Assembly (NCBI GenBank): GCA_020852055.1
Contig: JADZBP010000159.1
Coordinates: 1 to 55,447 of the forward strand
DNA length: 55,447 bases
Direction of reading: 5' to 3'
Source of the DNA: Candidatus Latescibacterota bacterium
Lineage (GTDB): Bacteria; Latescibacterota; UBA2968; UBA8231
The position numbers and the translations under genes are program-made. How positions within the stretch are numbered: position 1 is the stretch's first letter; the number at the start of each line of letters is the position of its first letter. Below the pieces are notes generated by a model. It ran no database searches and was not told where the DNA came from. It saw nothing but the letters and a program-made list of their open reading frames with translations. Shown here in pieces: positions 7,634 to 15,855 of the stretch.

Positions 7634-9013
7634 TTATTGGGCGCGACGGGCGTAGTACTCGGGCAGGTGCTCCTTGACCTGGACTTCCAACTCCTCGTCG
7701 GTGATGGCGCTCATGCGCTGATGGACCTCGTACTGGTCCAGCACCCAGCGCGCCACCTTGTGCACCTTGATCTTGCTGAGCCGTTCGTCGCCTTTGAGGC
7801 CGAGATATTCGTTGACCCAGATGGTCACCCCGTCCACGCCCGACTTATCGGTGATCGAGACCCGCGGCGGGCGGCCGAAAAGAGCCGCGGTATCGAAGAT
7901 ATTGTAGATGCGTTCGTCGGCGCGCAGGCCGCCGGCGTGGATGCCGGCGCGGGTGGTGTTGAAGTCGCGGCCCACGAAGGGGTAGTTGGGCGTGATCTCA
8001 ACCCCGATGGAGCGCATGTACTGGGCGATCTCCTGGATCATCAGGGTATCGATGCCACACAGCGCGCCGCGCAGGGCGATGTACTCGATCACCGCACCTT
8101 CGAGCGGCGGGTTGCCGGTGCGCTCGCCAAAGCCGAAGAGGGTGGCGTTGAGTGCGTTGCAACCATAGAGCCAGGCGCTGGCCCCGTTGATGTGCACCTT
8201 GTGGAAATCGTTGTGCCCATGCCACTCCAGGCACTCGGGCGGCACCCCGGCATCGTGGGTCATCCGGTAGATCAGCTTGGGGATGGAGCGGGGCAGGGTG
8301 GCGCCGGGGAAGGAAACCCCGAAACCCATGGTGTCGCACAGCCGCACCTTGGCGCGCAGCTCGGGGGCCACCTGCTCGGAGCGGCGCATCAACTCGGCGA
8401 CGAAGGGCAGCACAAACCCGCCGATGTCGGCGCGGGTGACATCCTCCAGGTGGCAGCGGGGCCGGATGCCCGCCTCCCAGGCCGCCTCCACCACTTCGAG
8501 GTAGTCGTCGAAGGCCTGCCGGCGGTTCTTTTTGAGCTTGAGGAAGATGTGGTAGTCGGAGCAGGAGGTGAGCATGCCCGTCTCCTTGACTCCGGCCTCC
8601 TTGACCAGGCGAAAATCCCCCTTGTCGGCCCGGATCCACGAGGTGATCTCGGGGTAGCGGTGCCCCAGGGCGCGGCACTCATCGAGAGCCCGGCGGTCGT
8701 TCTTGGTATAGAGGAAAAACTCGGTCTGGCGGATGACGCCCTGCGGGCCGCCCAGCTTGGCCAACATGTCGTAGAGCTTCACCTGCTGCTCGACCGTGTA
8801 CGGCGGGCGGGCCTGCTGGCCGTCGCGGAAGGTGGTATCGGTGATCACCAGATCGCGGGCCAGGGCCACCTTGGGGTCGAACTTCACCGTCTTGCCGTCG
8901 ATCTCTTCGTAGATGGGTCCGTCGAAGAGGATCTTGGGCGGCAGGCTGTAATCGAACTGCTCGTCGAGCAGATTGGGGGTATCGGTCTCCACCAGCGGAG
9001 CCTTGTTGATCAT
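7634..9013 (-). CDS. DRE-TIM metallolyase, isopropylmalate/Re-citrate synthase-like
   Basis: A 459-residue HMGL-like TIM-barrel protein. The metal and acetyl-CoA signature is DTTFRDGQQARPPY (near residue 59), with WHGHNDFHK supplying the C-terminal metal histidines and a GFGERTGNPPLEG block. Relatives include 2-isopropylmalate, homocitrate and Re-citrate synthases. The long N-terminal extension and the RDGQQARPPY wording resemble the Re-citrate synthase group, but no leucine genes or TCA genes are nearby to decide. It follows an acyl carrier protein gene by 19 bases. Confidence 0.75.
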   Translation of the reverse strand: MINKAPLVETDTPNLLDEQFDYSLPPKILFDGPIYEEIDGKTVKFDPKVALARDLVITDTTFRDGQQARPPYTVEQQVKLYDMLAKLGGPQGVIRQTEFFLYTKNDRRALDECRALGHRYPEITSWIRADKGDFRLVKEAGVKETGMLTSCSDYHIFLKLKKNRRQAFDDYLEVVEAAWEAGIRPRCHLEDVTRADIGGFVLPFVAELMRRSEQVAPELRAKVRLCDTMGFGVSFPGATLPRSIPKLIYRMTHDAGVPPECLEWHGHNDFHKVHINGASAWLYGCNALNATLFGFGERTGNPPLEGAVIEYIALRGALCGIDTLMIQEIAQYMRSIGVEITPNYPFVGRDFNTTRAGIHAGGLRADERIYNIFDTAALFGRPPRVSITDKSGVDGVTIWVNEYLGLKGDERLSKIKVHKVARWVLDQYEVHQRMSAITDEELEVQVKEHLPEYYARRAQ

Positions 9014-9032
9014 CGCGTTTTCTCCTCCGGGC

Positions 9033-9275
9033 TCACTTGAGGTAGCGGGCGATGAAATCGATGGCCGAACCCACGGTCTGCACCTCCAGGGCCTCGTCCT
9101 CGTCCATCTCGATGTCGAATTCCTCTTCGAAGCCGGCCATCAGCTCCACTGACTGCACGGACTCGGCTCCCAGATCGACGGTGAAGGTGTGGCTCTCCTG
9201 GATCTGGCCGGGCTCCAGCTTGAGCACCTGGCTGATGACGCGGTAGACGCGGTCCTTGATTTCCGGGCGGTCCAT
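9033..9275 (-). CDS. Acyl carrier protein
   Basis: An 80-residue acidic four-helix protein with the phosphopantetheine attachment region DLGAESVQSVELMAGFEEEF; the modified serine is the Ser of AESVQ. The start is preceded by GAGGAGGACG. It lies between nagB and the DRE-TIM acyltransferase rather than with fab genes, so it may serve a dedicated acyl transfer rather than bulk fatty-acid synthesis (inference). Confidence 0.9.
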   Translation of the reverse strand: MDRPEIKDRVYRVISQVLKLEPGQIQESHTFTVDLGAESVQSVELMAGFEEEFDIEMDEDEALEVQTVGSAIDFIARYLK

Positions 9276-9297
9276 AAGCGGTTCGTCCTCCTCTATC

Positions 9298-10056
9298 TCA
9301 GTTGCGGGTGGCCTTCAGGCCGGCCGCGGCGTCTTTATCGACGATGAAGGTGCAGTCGGGGTGATCTTGTAAAAGACTGGCGGGGCAGTTGGGGCTGAAC
9401 GGACCCTCGACGGCGGCGGCGATGGCCGCGGCTTTCTTGGGGCCGGTGGCCAGCAGCACCAGTTGGCGCGCTTCGCGGATGGTGCCGATGCCGGCCGACA
9501 GGGCGCAGCGGGGCACCTCGGCGGGGTCCTTGAAGAAGCGGCCGTCGCTATTGGCGGCGATGGTGCTGGGGGTCAGGCTGACCAGACGGGTGCGGCTGTC
9601 CACCGGGCTGCCCGGCTCGTTGAAGGCGATATGGCCGTTGCCGCCGATGCCCAGCAGCCACAGGTCCACGCCACCCACCGCAACAATCTTGGTCTCGTAG
9701 GCCTGGCACTCCAGGTACGGGTTCACCGCCCGGCCGTTGAGCACGTGGGTATTCCAGGGCCGGATATCGACATGTTTGAAGAGATTCGTATTCATGAAGT
9801 AGCGGTAGCTCTGGTCGTGGTCCCCGTCCAGGCCCCAGTACTCGTCGAGGTTGAAGGAGCTGACCTTGGCGAAGCTGAGCTTTTCCTCCCGGTGCAGGCG
9901 CGCCAACTCGGCGTAGGTCTGCTCGGGGGTGGAACCCGTGGCCAGACCGAGCACGGCGCTGGGCTTGGAGCGGATCAGCGAAGCGAAGAGTGCGGCGGCG
10001 CTGCGGGCCACGCTGGGAGCGTCGGGACAGACAACTACCTTGATATTTCCGGCCAT
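9298..10056 (-). CDS. nagB: Glucosamine-6-phosphate deaminase
   Basis: A 252-residue cytosolic enzyme converting glucosamine-6-phosphate to fructose-6-phosphate and ammonia. Conserved blocks are LGLATGSTPEQTY (phosphate loop), FNLDEYWGL (general base) and LLGIGGNGHIAFNEPGSP, with the catalytic His and Glu intact, unlike the fusion at 3932-6289. Length is typical. It is the first gene of the nagB-ACP-acyltransferase operon and has a good promoter at 10093-10121. Confidence 0.93.
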   Translation of the reverse strand: MAGNIKVVVCPDAPSVARSAAALFASLIRSKPSAVLGLATGSTPEQTYAELARLHREEKLSFAKVSSFNLDEYWGLDGDHDQSYRYFMNTNLFKHVDIRPWNTHVLNGRAVNPYLECQAYETKIVAVGGVDLWLLGIGGNGHIAFNEPGSPVDSRTRLVSLTPSTIAANSDGRFFKDPAEVPRCALSAGIGTIREARQLVLLATGPKKAAAIAAAVEGPFSPNCPASLLQDHPDCTFIVDKDAAAGLKATRN

Positions 10057-10092
10057 GGCAGGACTCTCTGGATGAGGAGTTTAGTTGGAGAC

Positions 10093-10121
10093 AATGTAGA
10101 AAACGCCCCTGGTGATGTAAA
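10093..10121 (-). promoter_or_regulatory. Sigma70-type promoter for nagB operon
   Basis: TTTACA and TACATT are separated by exactly 17 bases on the minus strand, with the predicted start about 30 bases before the nagB ATG. It overlaps the region of the divergent promoter for the DUF4954 gene. Confidence 0.6.
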
Positions 10122-10133
10122 GCGCTCCGCGCC

Positions 10134-10161
10134 TTGACAGCGCCGGGCGAGCGGATAATCT
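10134..10161 (+). promoter_or_regulatory. Sigma70-type promoter for DUF4954 gene
   Basis: TTGACA and TAATCT are separated by 16 bases. The predicted start lies about 70 bases before the ATG at 10237. Confidence 0.55.
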
Positions 10162-10236
10162 TACCTCCTTTGGAGCATCGATCTTGTCTTTGGAGAATAT
10201 AGAAGAGTGCCATGGCCCCGGCCAGAGGAGAACCCC

Positions 10237-12183
10237 ATGAGCCAGGACCGCGCCTTGACTAGTGCCGAGATCGAAACGCTGACCCAAAATGGCTGCGCTG
10301 CCGAGGATTGGACCGCCGTGCAGGTGGGACCAGGTTTTTCGCCGCGCCGCGTCCAGCGCGTCCGCTTCGACGGTCAGGTGCGTATCGGCAGTTTGCAGGG
10401 CCGGGTAACCCTCGATGGCGGGGTGGAGTTGCCCGCCGAACTGACCGATGCCACCATCGTCAACTGCACCTTGGGCGACGAGGTGCGGGTAACCCGCATC
10501 GGCAGCCACCTGGCCAACTACGAGATCGGCGACCGGGCCGTGGTCAGCGGCGTGGGTTTGATGGTCACCGGGCCGGGGGCGACCTTCGGCAACGGGGTCG
10601 AGGTGGAGCCGGTCAACGAGGCCGGCGGCCGCCAGCTTTCCATCTTCGCCGAGATGTCCAGCCAGTTCGCCTATCTGTCGTGTATGCACCGCCATCACCC
10701 CGAACTGATCGCCCGCCTCGAGAGCATGGTCACCGACTATACCGCCCGGGCCAAGTCCGACCGGGGGCGCGTGGGCGCCGGCGCGGTGGTGACCCAGGTC
10801 GGCGCAATCACCGACGTGAACATCGGCCCGGCTGCCCAGGTGCGCGGGGCCCTGCGTCTGCACAACGGCACTATCCTCAGCGAGGCCCAGGCCCCCGCCC
10901 AGGTGGGCGCCGGCGTGACGGCGCAGGACTTCATCATCGGCGAGGGTTCGTCGGTGAAGGACGGCGTGGTGCTGAGCCGCTGCTTCGTGGGCCAGGGGGT
11001 GCAACTGGGCAAGCAGTTCTCCGGGGAGAACTCCCTCTTCTTCGCCAACTGCGAAGGCTTTCACGGGGAGGCCTGCTCGATTTTTGCCGGCCCCTACACC
11101 GTCACCCACCACAAGAGCACCCTGCTGATCGCCGGCATCTACTCCTTCTACAACGCCGGCTCGGGTACCAATCAGAGCAACCATATGTACAAACTCGGGC
11201 CGGTGCATCAGGGCGTGGTGCAGCGCGGCAGCAAGAACGGGTCGTTCTCGTATATGCTCTGGCCCACCGTGGTAGGCCCTTTTTCGGTGATCATCGGCAA
11301 ACACCTGGGCAACCTCGACACCAGCGAACTGCCCTTCTCCTACCTGACCGAGGTGGGCGGCGAGAGTATGCTGACCCCGGCGATGAACATGCACACCGTG
11401 GGCTTGATGCGCGACGGGGACAAGTGGCCCGCCCGCGACCGGCGCAAGGGCACCCTCAAGCGGGACCTGATCCATTTCCCGGTGTTCAGTCCCTACCTGG
11501 TGCAGCGCATGATCCACGCCGAGAAACTGATGCTCGAGTTGCACGAGCAGACCCCCAGGGAGGTGGAGCAGGTGCGCTATAAAGGCGCCTTCATCAAACG
11601 CCTGCTGCTGCGCCCCAGCGCCCGCAACTACGCCTCGGCCATCGATATGTACCTCAAGGGCAAGGTCCTCGACCGCCTGGCCCCGGTGCGCAGCCAGGGC
11701 CCCCGGGCCTGGCGCGAAGCCCTGGCCGACCAGGGAACCTACAGCGAGTCGTGGGCCGATGTGGGCGGTATGCTGGTGAGCTGCCAGCGCCTGGAGGAAC
11801 TGACCGCCGCCGCCGCTGCCGGCCGCTTTGCCGACGCGGCCCAGTTTCAGACAGCCCTGAGCCAGGCCCACGCCGCCTACGACCAGGACGAGTGGAGCTG
11901 GGTGCGCCGCACCTTCGCCGCCCGCCAGGGCCAGGAGGTGGATCAACTCGACGAGGCCGGCCTCGCCCAATTGGAGGCCGAGTACAAGAAGCTGTCGGCC
12001 AGCTACCTCAAGAAGGTGTTGGCCGACGCCGAGAAGGAATTCGATCCCCTGGCCATGCTGGGCTACGGCGCCGACGGGGACGAAGCCGCCCGCGCCGCCG
12101 ATTTTGCCGCCGTGCGCGGCAGTTTCGCCGGCAACTCCTTCGTCAAACAACTGCAGGCCAGGCTGGCGGCGCTGAGCGCCTGA
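10237..12183 (+). CDS. DUF4954 family protein with left-handed beta-helix repeats
   Basis: A 648-residue protein matching DUF4954 (pfam16314). Residues about 40-340 contain many hexapeptide-like turns (for example VRIGSLQGRVTLDGGVEL and VGAGVTAQDFIIGEGSSV) as in left-handed beta-helix acyl or nucleotidyl transferases. The C-terminal third is helical. Conserved NGSFSYMLWP and AGIYSFYNAGSGTNQSNH blocks are typical of the family, whose reaction is unknown. I chose the ATG at 10237, which follows AGAGGAG; an upstream in-frame ATG at 10212 lacks this site. It is monocistronic, divergent from nagB. Confidence 0.85.
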   Translation: MSQDRALTSAEIETLTQNGCAAEDWTAVQVGPGFSPRRVQRVRFDGQVRIGSLQGRVTLDGGVELPAELTDATIVNCTLGDEVRVTRIGSHLANYEIGDRAVVSGVGLMVTGPGATFGNGVEVEPVNEAGGRQLSIFAEMSSQFAYLSCMHRHHPELIARLESMVTDYTARAKSDRGRVGAGAVVTQVGAITDVNIGPAAQVRGALRLHNGTILSEAQAPAQVGAGVTAQDFIIGEGSSVKDGVVLSRCFVGQGVQLGKQFSGENSLFFANCEGFHGEACSIFAGPYTVTHHKSTLLIAGIYSFYNAGSGTNQSNHMYKLGPVHQGVVQRGSKNGSFSYMLWPTVVGPFSVIIGKHLGNLDTSELPFSYLTEVGGESMLTPAMNMHTVGLMRDGDKWPARDRRKGTLKRDLIHFPVFSPYLVQRMIHAEKLMLELHEQTPREVEQVRYKGAFIKRLLLRPSARNYASAIDMYLKGKVLDRLAPVRSQGPRAWREALADQGTYSESWADVGGMLVSCQRLEELTAAAAAGRFADAAQFQTALSQAHAAYDQDEWSWVRRTFAARQGQEVDQLDEAGLAQLEAEYKKLSASYLKKVLADAEKEFDPLAMLGYGADGDEAARAADFAAVRGSFAGNSFVKQLQARLAALSA

Positions 12184-12212
12184 ACACCCGCCCCCAAGGG
12201 CTGAGGACCGGT

Positions 12213-12252
12213 GGCCCGTGGATGTATGGGAAAATCCCCGCATCCGCGGGCC
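12213..12252. other. Stem-loop downstream of the DUF4954 gene
   Basis: Arms GGCCCG/CGGGCC and GGATG/CATCC plus an inner GGG/CCC form a near-perfect 40-base hairpin 30 bases after the stop. No T run follows on either strand, so it is not a classic intrinsic terminator; it may stabilise the transcript end. Confidence 0.35.
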
Positions 12253-12371
12253 GTCCATTTGACAAAATCGCCCCGCGCCGTTTCATTTGTACCCATGTTC
12301 TGCACCCCCTGCAGGGCCGTTTCTGTTTTTGTCTCTCCCCGCTGTCCCTTGTTGACCCGGATATACGCCAG

Positions 12372-12527
12372 ATGGCCCGTCCACAGACGGTCCGCACCAA
12401 GGCCCCGCTGATGATGGACCGCTCCGCCAGCCAGGCAGAGTCGGTCTGGAAGATCTCCAAGATCTTCCTGGTGGGTTTCCTCCTGGGCGAGACCTTCATC
12501 CTGCTGTTGATCACCACCCTGCGCTAA
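12372..12527 (+). CDS. Small single-pass membrane protein (hypothetical)
   Basis: A 51-codon frame from ATG 12372 (or 38 codons from ATG 12411). The last 25 residues, including ISKIFLVGFLLGETFILLLI, form one clear transmembrane segment ending TTLR. A weak TTGACA-N17-TTCATT promoter lies at 12259-12287 and a terminator follows 12 bases after the stop, which supports an independent transcript. No family is recognised. The rest of 12184-12681 holds only the stem-loop, this gene, its terminator and the moaA promoter. Confidence 0.45.
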   Translation: MARPQTVRTKAPLMMDRSASQAESVWKISKIFLVGFLLGETFILLLITTLR

Positions 12528-12539
12528 GCCACGACGGCT

Positions 12540-12576
12540 GCCGGGCGTTTTCCCGTTTCCGGGGCCCGGCGTTTTT
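12540..12576 (+). terminator. Rho-independent terminator after small membrane ORF
   Basis: GCCGGG/CCCGGC arms with a 19-base loop are followed by G and five T residues. It lies between the small ORF and the moaA promoter. Confidence 0.6.
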
Positions 12577-12613
12577 GGGCGCCCCTCCCTCCGCGTGGTG
12601 GGCGGGCTTCCGG

Positions 12614-12641
12614 TTGCCCGGCCCCCGGCAATTCCTATATT
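12614..12641 (+). promoter_or_regulatory. Sigma70-type promoter for moaA
   Basis: TTGCCC and TATATT are separated by 16 bases, about 40 bases before the moaA ATG. Confidence 0.45.
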
Positions 12642-12681
12642 ACCTTTCGCTTTTCCCACACCTCTCGCCATCCCGAATGCC

Positions 12682-13728
12682 ATGAAGGCCGAAGCACCCG
12701 CCAACCGGCCGGCCCTTGACCAGCTGGAACGGCCCCTGAACAGCTTGCGCATTTCGGTCATTGACCGCTGCGACCTGCGCTGTTCCTACTGCATGCCCGA
12801 GGAACACTATACCTGGCTGCCGCAGGAGGACGTGCTCAGCTTCGCCGAGATCGGGACGCTGGTGGACGCCTTTGTGCTGGCAGGGGTGCGCAAGGTGCGC
12901 CTGACCGGAGGAGAGCCCCTGCTGCGGCGCGGCCTGCCCGAGCTGGTGGCGCGCCTGCGGCAGCAGCCGGGTATCGAGGACCTGGCCATGACCACCAACG
13001 CCACCCACCTGGCCGAACTGGCCGGCCCCCTCCGCCAGGCTGGCCTCAACCGGGTGACGGTAAGCCTCGACTCGCTGCGGCCCGAACGTTTCAAAAGCCT
13101 GGTGCGGCGCGACGCCCTGAACCAGGTGGTGGAGGGCATCCGCGCCGCCGGGGCCGCCGGCTTTGCCAGCCTCAAGATCAACACCGTAGTCATGCGCGGC
13201 TTCAACGACGACGAGTTGGAGGCCTTGATCGAGTTCGGCCGCCAGGTGGGGGGCGAGGTGCGCTTCATCGAGTACATGGACGTGGGCGGGGCCACCCTGT
13301 GGTCCCTGGACAAGGTCTGCTCCAAGGCCCAGATCCTCGCCCGGCTCGCCGAACACTGGGGCCCGATCACCCCCTGCGGGCCACAGGGAAGAGCCCCGGC
13401 CGAGCGTTTTCTCCTGGCCGACGGCACCTCCTTCGGGGTCATCGCCTCGGTCACCGAGCCCTTCTGCCGGGCCTGCGACCGCAGCCGGCTCACCGCCGAT
13501 GGGCAATGGTACCTGTGCCTCTACGCCCAGGAGGGTATGGACCTGCGCCACCTGGTGCGCGCCGGGCAGACCGCTGAGGAACTGGCTGCTTTCATCCGCC
13601 AGGGCTGGTCGCGGCGCATCGACCGGGGCGCCGAGGAGCGGGCCAATGCCCCGCACCGGGGCGCCCTGTACCAGGTGGAGGCCCTCAGGCAAGACCCGCA
13701 CCGCGAGATGCACACCCGGGGCGGCTGA
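12682..13728 (+). CDS. moaA: GTP 3',8-cyclase (molybdenum cofactor biosynthesis)
   Basis: A 348-residue radical-SAM enzyme that, with MoaC, starts molybdopterin synthesis from GTP. The N-terminal cluster motif CDLRCSYCM, the SAM-binding LTGGEPLLRRGL and the C-terminal second cluster (FCRACDRSRLTADGQWYLC) are all present. The protein ends in the conserved double glycine (TRGG). The ATG at 12682 matches the usual MoaA N-terminus; the 29 upstream codons are unlike the family. No moaC or other moa genes are in the window. The stop overlaps the ATG of the next gene by one base. Confidence 0.93.
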   Translation: MKAEAPANRPALDQLERPLNSLRISVIDRCDLRCSYCMPEEHYTWLPQEDVLSFAEIGTLVDAFVLAGVRKVRLTGGEPLLRRGLPELVARLRQQPGIEDLAMTTNATHLAELAGPLRQAGLNRVTVSLDSLRPERFKSLVRRDALNQVVEGIRAAGAAGFASLKINTVVMRGFNDDELEALIEFGRQVGGEVRFIEYMDVGGATLWSLDKVCSKAQILARLAEHWGPITPCGPQGRAPAERFLLADGTSFGVIASVTEPFCRACDRSRLTADGQWYLCLYAQEGMDLRHLVRAGQTAEELAAFIRQGWSRRIDRGAEERANAPHRGALYQVEALRQDPHREMHTRGG

Positions 13729-15845
13729 TGGACTATTTCCACAGCAAACGTTTCCTCGACACCCTACCCGACTGGGAGAGCGGCCGCCCAGCCCTGGGCC
13801 CCCTCGACCATTATCTGCCCCGCATGCGCGCCCTGCTCACCCGCCTGGGCAACCCCCAGCAACACTTTGCCAGCCTCATCGTGGGCGGCACCAACGGCAA
13901 AGGCACCGCCAGCAGCCTGCTGGCCGCCCTGCTGGGCCAGGCCGGGCATCGCGCCGGTCTCTACACCTCGCCGCACCTGCATACCTGGCGCGAACGCGTC
14001 CAAGTAGAGGGCCAGCCGCTGCCGCGCGACGCCTGGGCCGAGGGCATCTCCTTTCTCTACGACCACACCCGCGGCTTCGAGGCCGAGGGGCTGGGGCCCT
14101 TCAGCAAGTTCGAGGCCCTCACCGCGCTGGCGGCCCACTTCTTTGCCCGCACCCAGGTGGAATACGGGGTTTTCGAGGTAGGTCTGGGCGGCCGTTACGA
14201 CGCCACCAACGCCTGGGACTCGCGCCTGGCCATCCTCACCGCCATCGGCCTGGACCATGTGGAGGTGCTGGGCCACACCCTCGAAGAGATCGCCGCCGAC
14301 AAGTTCCACATCACCCGCCCCGGCTGCCCGCTCTTCACCACCGCCGCCCAAGCGCCCGAGGTGCTGGAATACCTGCGCGCCGCCAGCCAGGAGCGGCAGG
14401 TGCAACTGCTGGTGGCCGGCCCCGAGGGGATCGTTGGCCCCGAGGGCACCCGGGCCTACCCCTGTGATCCGGCCGCCCTGACCGACCGACCCGGCACCTT
14501 CGCCGAGAACGCCCGCCTGGCCCTGGGCGCCGCCGGCTGGCTGCTGGGCAAGGGCCTGAAGGCCGCGACGGCCCGAGCAGCCACCGCCGCCCACCGCTGG
14601 CCGGGCCGTTTCGAAACCGCCCGCACCGAGCCGCTGGTGCTGCTCGACGGCGCCCACAACCCGGCGGCGGCGGCGCGCCTGGCCGCGGACCTGGGCGCCA
14701 TCGCCCCCCGCTGGACCTTCCTGGTGGGCGCTCTGCGCGGCCACGACGCCGCCGGCCTGCTGCAGGCCCTGCAACCGCTGGCCCGCCGGGTGGTGCTCAC
14801 CGCCTCGGACCACCCGCGCGCCCTGCGCCCCGAGGATCTGGCCGCCCGCGCCCCGGCCGGCATGCCCATCGAGATCATCCCTTCAGGTTTGCGCGCCCTG
14901 CGCCAACTGGTGACCCAACTGGACCCTGCCGATCACCTGTGTGTCACCGGCTCCCTCTCGCTGGTGGCCCAGGCCCGCGAGTTCTTCGACCTGGTCGGCG
15001 AGCGCGAAGGGGTGAGCGAGGACGCGGCGCTCGAGAGCCTCGAATGCCTGCAGGTGGCCTGCCAGCGCCAGGGCCTGGAAACGGAATTCACCTCGGCCAA
15101 CGGCCACGTGCTGCGCCTGAGGCGGCCGGGGCCCCCGGTCTATTTCCTGCGCAACAAACACCCCTTCAACAACTATGTGAGCGCCCGCCTGGCCGAGGAC
15201 AAGGGTTACCAGTTCGAGCTCTTCACCCAGGCCGGGGTGTTGATCCCGGCCACCATGCAGGCCTTCAATCCCTTTGCCGACGACCGCTTCAACCGCTACA
15301 AGACCCATGCCTCCATCGCCGCCATCGCCGCCGAGGTGGAACAGCGTTTCACCTACCCGGTGTTGGTCAAGAAATTCCACAGCTCGCTGGCCCAGGGGGT
15401 GTACCTCGAACACAGCCGCGACACCCTCTGCCGGCGGCTGCAGCTCTTGTGCGAGAACAGCGGCTACCTCGACAACGTGCTGTTGATCCAGGAGTACGTG
15501 GCGGGGCCCGAGTACCGCATCGTCGCCAGCCAGGACGAGATGCTGCTGGCCTACGAGAAACAGGGCGCCGCCGGGGTCGAGGACCTCAACCCGCTACACC
15601 AGTTCGGCGGCCAGGCAGTGCAGGTGGAGTCAGAGGAGTTGCTGGCGGCCCTGCGCCGGCTGACGGCGCAGGTGGCCGGGGTGCTGGACCTTGGTTTCTA
15701 CGCCATCGACCTGATCGCCGGCCAGCAGGGGCTGTGTGTGCTCGAGGTCAATCCCAACCCCTTCTGCTTCTTCTACAACCGCAGCAATGGCCGCGAGGAC
15801 TTCGTGCGCATCTACGAACACCTGATCGGGAAATTTCTCCGCTGA
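13728..15845 (+). CDS. FolC-type Mur ligase fused to a C-terminal ATP-grasp domain
   Basis: A 705-residue protein. Residues 1 to about 420 are a complete folylpolyglutamate/dihydrofolate synthase-type Mur ligase: P-loop GGTNGKGTASSLL, SPHLHTWRERVQV, FEVGLGGRYDATNAW, GLDHVEVLGHTLEEIA, DGAHNP and a closing VTGSLSLV. Residues about 425-705 are an ATP-grasp fold: YPVLVKKFHSS, LIQEYVAGPEYRIV and the metal-binding LCVLEVNPNPFCFF. FolC normally ends near residue 420. Cyanophycin synthetase pairs the same two folds in the opposite order. It may add amino acids to folate or make a peptide-like product; substrate unknown. It is translationally coupled to moaA and followed 10 bases later by a PLP enzyme. 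Confidence 0.82.
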   Translation: MDYFHSKRFLDTLPDWESGRPALGPLDHYLPRMRALLTRLGNPQQHFASLIVGGTNGKGTASSLLAALLGQAGHRAGLYTSPHLHTWRERVQVEGQPLPRDAWAEGISFLYDHTRGFEAEGLGPFSKFEALTALAAHFFARTQVEYGVFEVGLGGRYDATNAWDSRLAILTAIGLDHVEVLGHTLEEIAADKFHITRPGCPLFTTAAQAPEVLEYLRAASQERQVQLLVAGPEGIVGPEGTRAYPCDPAALTDRPGTFAENARLALGAAGWLLGKGLKAATARAATAAHRWPGRFETARTEPLVLLDGAHNPAAAARLAADLGAIAPRWTFLVGALRGHDAAGLLQALQPLARRVVLTASDHPRALRPEDLAARAPAGMPIEIIPSGLRALRQLVTQLDPADHLCVTGSLSLVAQAREFFDLVGEREGVSEDAALESLECLQVACQRQGLETEFTSANGHVLRLRRPGPPVYFLRNKHPFNNYVSARLAEDKGYQFELFTQAGVLIPATMQAFNPFADDRFNRYKTHASIAAIAAEVEQRFTYPVLVKKFHSSLAQGVYLEHSRDTLCRRLQLLCENSGYLDNVLLIQEYVAGPEYRIVASQDEMLLAYEKQGAAGVEDLNPLHQFGGQAVQVESEELLAALRRLTAQVAGVLDLGFYAIDLIAGQQGLCVLEVNPNPFCFFYNRSNGREDFVRIYEHLIGKFLR

Positions 15846-15855
15846 AAGGGCGCCC

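Noticed and set aside
10081..12258. A 725-codon minus-strand frame opposite the DUF4954 gene
   Set aside because: Composition is typical of an antisense shadow, and the plus-strand frame has the real family motifs, promoter and ribosome site.
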